This document shows, piece after piece, positions 11,938-14,004 of a DNA stretch of 14,004 bases. Position 1 is the first letter of the stretch; each line of letters starts with the position of its first letter. The stretch is from assembly GCA_026770585.1 (NCBI GenBank), contig MU646592.1, positions 125,343 through 139,346 on the forward strand, read 5' to 3'. The stretch comes from Baffinella frigidus (lineage: Eukaryota > Cryptophyceae > Cryptomonadales > Baffinellaceae). The notes below the pieces were generated by a model, which worked only from the letters and a program-made list of their open reading frames with translations, searched no databases and was not told where the DNA came from. Both the position numbers and the translations under genes were made by a program.

Positions 11938-12060
11938 AATGCACCCCCACCGATGCATCACCGTCCACGCACCCCCGTTCACCGTCAGCCCTGCGAGACT
12001 CATAACCCACAACTCCCACCTTCATAGGCTAACGTCCTGAAAACCGGGTAGTTGAGCCTA

Positions 12061-12177
12061 CAGGGGTATCTCACTCATAAGAACCCCCCCCCCCCTAGGG
12101 CCCTACAGTAGGGGCATGCCTAGGGCCCTACGATGGTCCTAGGTGGGGGGCAGTTTCTTATGAGCGAGGTACCCCTG
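12061..12177. mobile_element. TA-flanked hairpin MITE, family C copy 5
   Basis: 117 bp with TA on both sides (12059-12060, 12178-12179). Left CAGGGGTATCTCACTCATAA (two changes), right TTATGAGCGAGGTACCCCTG (intact). The interior has a run of 12 C and CCTAGGGCCCTACAGTAGG. Confidence 0.88.
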
Positions 12178-12268
12178 TACGGTATTGCCTATTCGAGCCC
12201 TGCGACACGCTCTTGCGGTCAGACGTCCGCTCTGGAGGTCAACAGGCCCACCTCAGGGGTTGACTTGC

Positions 12269-12337
12269 TATCCCTTAAGTGGCCAGTAGGCGCATACGCC
12301 CTACCGTAGGGCCCTAGGACCTGCCTAGGACCTCTTT
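12269..12337 (+). repeat. Dispersed 69-bp repeat D, copy 2
   Basis: Matches 10689-10757 (TATCCCTTAAGTGGCCAGTA then GGCGCATACGCCCTACCG and CCTAGGACCTGCCTAGGACC). In both places it lies within about 100 bp to the right of a family C copy or remnant. Confidence 0.82.
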
Positions 12338-12362
12338 GCTATCCCTTCTGGAGTCTCCGTCA

Positions 12363-12398
12363 AGGAGGGCTACTGGAGGAGACTCCAGTAGCCATCCT
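12363..12398. repeat. Hairpin GGCTACTGGAG, GAGA loop
   Basis: A perfect 11-bp stem (12368-12378/12383-12393) with the loop GAGA, which is a GNRA tetraloop if transcribed; four further pairs follow beyond one mismatch. An alternative pairing uses GGAGTCTCC at about 12346. No transcript evidence. Confidence 0.7.
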
Positions 12399-12571
12399 CG
12401 GGACGGCGGCTTAAGTCAACATGCCCGTCAACTTTGGAGGGGGGGGGTCCCGCTGGGATACCAGGGTTCTGCGAACCACTCGAGGCTAGAAATGTGACTA
12501 TTTTAAATTACGGATTCTTTTACAAGTCAAGAAAAAAAGCTATGTGTAGTAAATTTCACACAAACAGAGGC

Positions 12572-12616
12572 GTTTGGTCACGTATCTGGGGGAGTTCCCC
12601 CAGATACGTGACGAAA
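12572..12616. repeat. Near-perfect 34-bp palindrome
   Basis: GTCACGTATCTGGGGGA and TCCCCCAGATACGTGAC (12577-12612) pair with only GT between them; outer GTTT/AAAC extend the stem past one mismatch. Just left, CTATGTGTAGTAAATTTCAC (about 12541-12560) is a fragment of the inner motif of the 140-bp family. Confidence 0.82.
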
Positions 12617-12667
12617 CCTGCCCGTGACTGGTACTAAATTTAACAACCCCACGTTTGGAATACTCCC

Positions 12668-12838
12668 TCTTTCAGCCTCGAGTGGAAGTGGTGCGAAGCC
12701 CTTCACGGACCTTAACGTGGGATTCTGATGTGATACAACCCTACACCCTACACCCTGCACCCTAGACCCTAAACGGGCCCTGGGGTGGATTACCTGGGTT
12801 CTGAGAAGTGGCGCGGGGCTCTTCACGGACAGTCCATT
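12668..12838 (+). repeat. GAAGTGG-GCTCTTCACGGAC repeat, copies 1 and 2
   Basis: GAAGTGGTGCGAAGCCCTTCACGGAC (from about 12685) and GGGTTCTGAGAAGTGGCGCG then GGGCTCTTCACGGAC (12797-12830) are copies of one block. A third follows at 13093-13129 and a fragment (ACCAGGGTTCTGCGAACC) lies at about 12460. The second copy forms the left end of element G copy 4. Confidence 0.7.
12739..12773 (-). repeat. Mixed telomere-type heptamers, inverted
   Basis: Five heptamers in a row: CCCTACA, CCCTACA, CCCTGCA, CCCTAGA, CCCTAAA. On minus these are TTTAGGG, TCTAGGG, TGCAGGG and TGTAGGG twice. The C-rich strand is on plus, opposite to the arrays at 7419 and 13467 and at the right edge. Confidence 0.85.
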
Positions 12839-12936
12839 TAAACGATTTGTACTAGAATCTTATCCGTTGCCCTGTAATCCAACCGGAATTTCACGTTGAA
12901 CTCACGGGGAAAAGGTCTCCGCTCGCTGCTAAGCGG
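12806..12936 (+). repeat. Dispersed element G, copy 4
   Basis: CTTCACGGACAGTCCATTTA, TTTGTACTAGAATCTTATCC, GTTGCCCTGTAATCCAACCG and GAATTTCAC align with 3434-3511. The hairpin region here is degenerate (TTTCACGT...ACGGGGAAA pairs only in part), and it ends GCTGCTAAGCGG. It directly precedes the fourth 140-bp element. Confidence 0.75.
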
Positions 12937-12946
12937 GGGGTGGATT

Positions 12947-13086
12947 TCATAGGGAAACGGTTTTAATTCAAAACTTTCTGGTAATGAAATTTACTACACA
13001 GAATGAGTTTTACTAGTAATATTAAAGCATTCGTGTAGTAATTTTCATTGAATCATTTTTTAAAAATTGAAACCGTTTTCCCATGA
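12947..13086 (+). mobile_element. 140-bp hairpin MITE, family A copy 4 (complete)
   Basis: 140 bp between exact 4-bp duplications, GATT (12943-12946 and 13087-13090). The ends are TTCATAGGGAAACGGTTTTA and ACCGTTTTCCCATGA. Inner arms carry AATGAAATTTACTACACAG and TCGTGTAGTAATTTTCATTG. The centre TAGTAATATTAAAGCATT is identical to copy 1. The outer ends match copy 2, so copies 2 and 4 form one end type and copies 1 and 3 the other. Non-coding. Confidence 0.88.
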
Positions 13087-13092
13087 GATTAC

Positions 13093-13129
13093 CGGGGTTC
13101 TGGGAAGTAGTGCGGAGCTCTTCACGGAT
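13093..13129 (+). repeat. GAAGTAGTGCGGAGCTCTTCACGG repeat, copy 3
   Basis: GGGGTTCTGGGAAGTAGTGC then GGAGCTCTTCACGGA. ATTACC precedes the GGGTTCTG block both here and at 12789, so the repeat is longer than the core. Confidence 0.7.
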
Positions 13130-13440
13130 GTACCCCGCAAGCCCCCACTCGTTGAGGTACCTGCCGAGGCAGTCGACTAACCGCGTCACGGTTTGTACCA
13201 GAGCGTGACTTTTTTCTTTTATTTATTTTTTCGCTCTAAAAGGGTGCCGAACAAAACCCCAACCGGGATGTCGTAGTGAAACTCGGTAGGCGACACGGCA
13301 CGCGAGCAGGAGATGCTCTAGAGAGTCACCTACCCGGAGTCAGTTAGCATCAAGGGTACTGTGTGGCCGTAGTGAAAACGCTCTCAAGGGTCAGGCGAGA
13401 AGAGGATGTGCCCTCTATAGAGTTGTGTGGATAGTTGTGT
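13130..13440. other. Single-copy spacer
   Basis: About 310 bp without copies elsewhere in the window. Features are GGTTTGTACCAGAGCG (a G-like word), a T-rich tract at about 13209-13230 between AGAGCG and CGCTCT, and no open frame of interest. Nothing else is seen. Confidence 0.5.
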
Positions 13441-13466
13441 GAGGGTTGAGGGTTCGAGGGCTCAGG

Positions 13467-13542
13467 TTTCAGGGTTTAGGGTTTAGGGTTTCGGGTTTAG
13501 GGTTTAGGGTTTCGGGTTTAGGGTTTAGGGTTTAGGTTTAGG
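13467..13542 (+). repeat. TTTAGGG/TTTCGGG telomere-type array
   Basis: About ten heptamers; TTTAGGG TTTAGGG TTTCGGG occurs twice in order, giving a 21-bp higher-order pattern, then plain TTTAGGG. The G-rich strand is on plus. Preceded by degenerate GGGTTGAGGGTTCGAGGG. Confidence 0.92.
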
Positions 13543-13592
13543 GTAACCCCCTCAACCTAAACCAGGTTTAGGGGTTATGGTTCGGGGTTACC
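13542..13592. repeat. Telomere-repeat fold-back
   Basis: GGTAACCCC (13542-13550) and GGGGTTACC (13584-13592) enclose CCTAAACC A GGTTTAGG (13556-13572). The telomere-type array thus switches strand and switches back within 50 bp, giving nested inverted telomeric words. Confidence 0.75.
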
Positions 13593-13664
13593 GATTTTCA
13601 CCTGACACCGAGACCAGATTCTGGCCTTCGACTTTTAAAATGTGCCGAGTTTGCTCGGGAGCGG

Positions 13665-13727
13665 TTAGGGAGTAGGGCGGTACCATGCGACAGCGTCGTT
13701 CTGGGCGGTGTACTCCTCCTCAGTCAT
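13665..13727 (-). pseudogene. Short coding-like ORF MTEEEYTAQ
   Basis: On minus, a 20-codon ATG frame reads M-T-E-E-E-Y-T-A-Q-N-D-A-V-A-W-Y and then R-P-T-P before TAA. The acidic start and amphipathic composition look more protein-like than the surrounding frames, and there are GT words within it that could be splice donors. An upstream in-frame TGA limits it. Could be the first exon or a relic; chance is not excluded. Confidence 0.25.
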
Positions 13728-13821
13728 GGGTCCACAAAACCGTCAACGCAAATCCGTCTGGAGTCTTCCTATCATTCGTGGTACAAATCGTGGTACAAAT
13801 AACAGAAAAACTTAAGACGAC

Positions 13822-13878
13822 TCTGTGTTGTAATTTTGATTGCCAGGAAATGAAAGAAAAATAGGTTTGCCCGGATAA
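13822..13878 (+). mobile_element. Family A half element
   Basis: TGTTGTAATTTTGATTGCCA then GGAAATGAAAGAAAAATAGG and TTTGCCCGGATAA matches the right half of copies 1 and 3 only, with the intact end GGATAA. The left arm and centre are absent, so it cannot form the hairpin. Flanked on the left by GGTACAAATCGTGGTACAAAT (tandem). Confidence 0.78.
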
Positions 13879-13913
13879 GTGTAGGGTGGTAACAGACGAC
13901 AGTGGGAGGAGGG

Positions 13914-14004
13914 TGTAGGGTGTAGGGTGTAGGGTGTAGGGTGTCGGGTGTAGGGTGTAGGGTGCAGGGTGTAGGGTGTAGGGTGTAGGGTGTAGGGTGC
14001 AGGG
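13914..14004 (+). repeat. TGTAGGG heptamer array at right edge
   Basis: Thirteen heptamers, mostly TGTAGGG with TGTCGGG and TGCAGGG variants, run to the last base. The G-rich strand is on plus, the orientation expected at a right chromosome end. The units differ from the canonical TTTAGGG at 7419, so this is more likely subtelomeric variant repeat than the terminal tract itself. Confidence 0.9.

Larger units (their letters stand above)
11104..12001 (+). repeat. About 101-106 bp GC-rich satellite with nested insertions
   Basis: Units contain ACCGTCAGCCCGGTTGACA, CAACCGCGCGCGTTA, GAGACCTTCATT, CTACCGCTAGTGCATAC, CACCCCCACCGAGGCATC and GCACCCCCGTTCACC. The GCGCGCGT landmark falls at 11166, 11450, 11551 and 11758. 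The 11450-11551 spacing is 101 bp; the others become comparable once inserts are removed, except the first, which keeps about 60 bp extra. The array is interrupted by family C copy 4 (11188-11303), a 99-bp TA-flanked insert (11576-11674) and a 136-bp inverted-repeat element (11802-11937). No coding signal. Confidence 0.8.

Noticed and set aside
11637-12005. 122-codon plus frame
   Set aside because: It runs across the GC-rich satellite and the 136-bp inserted element, so it cannot be an evolved single gene.

Overview
This window looks like a nuclear subtelomeric or telomere-adjacent region from a eukaryote, most likely an alga or protist. I find no intact gene, rRNA, tRNA, CRISPR array or bacterial-type operon. 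The evidence for a eukaryote is: (i) arrays of the telomere-type heptamer TTTAGGG and its variants TTTCGGG, TGTAGGG and TGCAGGG, plus degenerate CCCCAAA at the left edge; (ii) abundant di-, tetra- and heptanucleotide microsatellites; (iii) several families of short, non-coding, hairpin-forming inverted-repeat elements (MITE-like); (iv) short open fragments bounded by AG or GT splice-like signals. TTTAGGG repeats occur in plants, many algae, dinoflagellates and some apicomplexans and relatives, so the species cannot be named from this sequence alone.

Layout. 1-1380: C-rich telomere-like repeats, then a 37-bp CCTAGGG minisatellite mixed with duplicated exon-like fragments and the first 140-bp hairpin element. 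1420-2500: a 20-21 bp minisatellite, a fold-back, a second 140-bp element, and a 153-bp element with perfect 25-bp inverted ends. 2690-4000: overlapping inverted-repeat elements, including a 166-bp near-perfect hairpin. 4150-5470: a 24-bp repeat, a duplicated coding-like segment, and long GACT/CTGC/CTGT, TTGGTCC and TA/TATC microsatellites. 5550-6000: three tandem 150-190 bp units. 6050-7010: short repeats, two more exon-like fragments and a third 140-bp element. 7030-7700: a hairpin element, a six-copy TTTAGGG array and a 181-bp element. 7900-8660: 42-bp and 18-bp minisatellites and CT/CA tracts. 8800-9830: the least repetitive part, holding a candidate two-exon gene remnant. 9830-12340: five copies of a 116-117 bp hairpin element flanked by TA, interleaved with a roughly 100-bp GC-rich satellite that carries nested insertions. 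12340-14004: hairpins, a fourth 140-bp element, a half element, and telomere-type arrays that run G-rich to the right edge.

The most striking content is the 140-bp element family. Three copies are exactly 140 bp and each is flanked by a different exact 4-bp duplication (ACTC, AATC, GATT). They share an inner TTACTACACA motif and an asymmetric centre but carry two alternative kinds of outer end. Next in interest are a hairpin with paired (compensatory) changes between two copies of another dispersed element, and duplicated exon-like fragments whose differences are mostly synonymous.

The long open frames in the window are mostly by-products of tandem repeats whose period is a multiple of three (18, 24 or 42 bp), or run through palindromes and low-complexity tracts. 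I have not annotated those as genes.
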